A DNA stretch of 7,477 nt from Alphaproteobacteria bacterium (GTDB lineage: Bacteria > Pseudomonadota > Alphaproteobacteria > RF32 > CAG-239). The first letter of the stretch is position 1. Each line of letters starts with the position of its first letter. The stretch spans positions 1 through 7,477 of the forward strand of contig JAGCTK010000063.1 in the NCBI GenBank assembly GCA_017963715.1, in the 5' to 3' direction. A program made the position numbers and the translations under genes. Below the pieces are notes generated by a model. It searched no databases, was not told where the DNA came from, and saw only the letters and a program-made list of their open reading frames with translations. Below, one piece after another: positions 7,271 through 7,477 of this stretch.

Positions 7271-7477
7271 AAGGTAAAGGAAGATTTCTTTCTTTATCTT
7301 AACAGAACCGAGAGGTTCAGGGCTGTCAGAGGCTCTTTGTTTAGCGATACCGGAAATGGTATCCGTTCGGTTGCCCTTTTTGGTATTTTACTTCCCCGCT
7401 TTGATGGGGAGCTTGCAGTGGATGTACAGGTTTTTAACTAAAGATTGCAAGAGTCATTTCGCTAAACATGATTTCTG
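7271..7477 (+). ncRNA. structured untranslated leader or small RNA (possible rRNA-operon leader), cut by window end
   Basis: No convincing gene lies in this stretch. Visible structure in order: AAGAAAG (7267-7273) can pair with CTTTCTT (7288-7294); GAACC-GAGA-GGTTC (7305-7318) is a perfect hairpin with a GNRA loop; GCTCTTT (7332-7338) resembles the boxA core; TGTTTAGCGA (7338-7347) is exactly complementary to TCGCTAAACA (7459-7468). That helix would enclose TACC/GGTA (7348-7351 with 7358-7361), TTCCCC/GGGGAG around 7392-7411, and CTTGCA/TGCAAG (7412-7417 with 7446-7451). A hairpin followed by boxA is the layout of rRNA antitermination leaders. A riboswitch or attenuator of the next gene, or an independent small RNA, fit too. 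I do not see tmRNA, 6S, RNase P, SRP or tRNA signatures. Confidence 0.5.

Noticed and set aside
7255..7302. Fifteen-codon frame MLNLKKGKGRFLSLS as a leader peptide
   Set aside because: Its ATG lies upstream of and overlapping the -10 element of the better promoter, so it would not be on the transcript.
7339..7467. tRNA, tmRNA, 6S RNA, SRP RNA or RNase P RNA at the right edge
   Set aside because: No T-loop sequence, CCA end, tag-peptide frame, SRP tetraloop pair or RNase P conserved core could be found.
7356..7477. Reading frame open from ATG 7356 to the window end (40 codons; the frame is open from 7278)
   Set aside because: There is no ribosome binding site, the codon choice (AGG, AGC, CCC) is unlike the neighbours, and it lies inside the structured RNA region with both arms of the long helix in it. 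A chance open frame of this length is plausible. It could be revisited if the frame continues far beyond the edge.

Overview
The window reads as chromosomal DNA of a moderately AT-rich Gram-negative bacterium. Two proteins carry lipoboxes, a secreted nuclease has a signal peptide, and the genes use ATG, TTG and possibly GTG starts with AGGAG-type ribosome binding sites. A host- or gut-associated alphaproteobacterium is my best guess. It rests on the style of the CCTCGGG/CCCGAGG palindrome, the gene content and general protein similarity, not on a decisive marker.

Layout. Positions 1-120 hold the probable tail of an upstream gene, a palindromic intergenic repeat and a strong intrinsic terminator. 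Positions 200-2286 are a two-gene plus-strand operon: a pyruvoyl-dependent arginine decarboxylase (AaxB type, Thr-Ser self-cleavage site) and an APC-family transporter of the arginine/agmatine antiporter type (AaxC). Together they would import arginine, decarboxylate it with consumption of a proton, and export agmatine. A bidirectional terminator at 2299-2328 separates this operon from a convergent minus-strand gene (2346-3635) for an unrecognised lipoprotein with seven consecutive heptads of coiled coil and ten cysteines in the mature part. A divergent AT-rich promoter region leads to a small secreted staphylococcal-nuclease-like protein (3754-4266).

A consensus-like promoter at 4274-4301 then starts the classic ribosome cluster: rplU (bL21), rpmA (bL27), obgE (50S-assembly GTPase) and rsfS (ribosome silencing factor). 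Two features stand out in it: a terminator-like hairpin between rpmA and obgE, and an exact 20-bp tandem duplication spanning the obgE stop codon just before rsfS. In relatives that I remember, other genes (for example proBA and nadD) often lie between obgE and rsfS; here they do not.

Positions 6594-7112 encode a small lipoprotein of unknown function closed by a strong terminator. The last 316 bases hold no convincing gene. They carry a good sigma70-type promoter followed by a structured leader: a GNRA hairpin, a boxA-like GCTCTTT, and a 10-bp long-range helix enclosing several smaller hairpins. This is either the leader of an rRNA operon or other gene beyond the window edge, or a small structured RNA. 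It is the part of the window least explained by known families.
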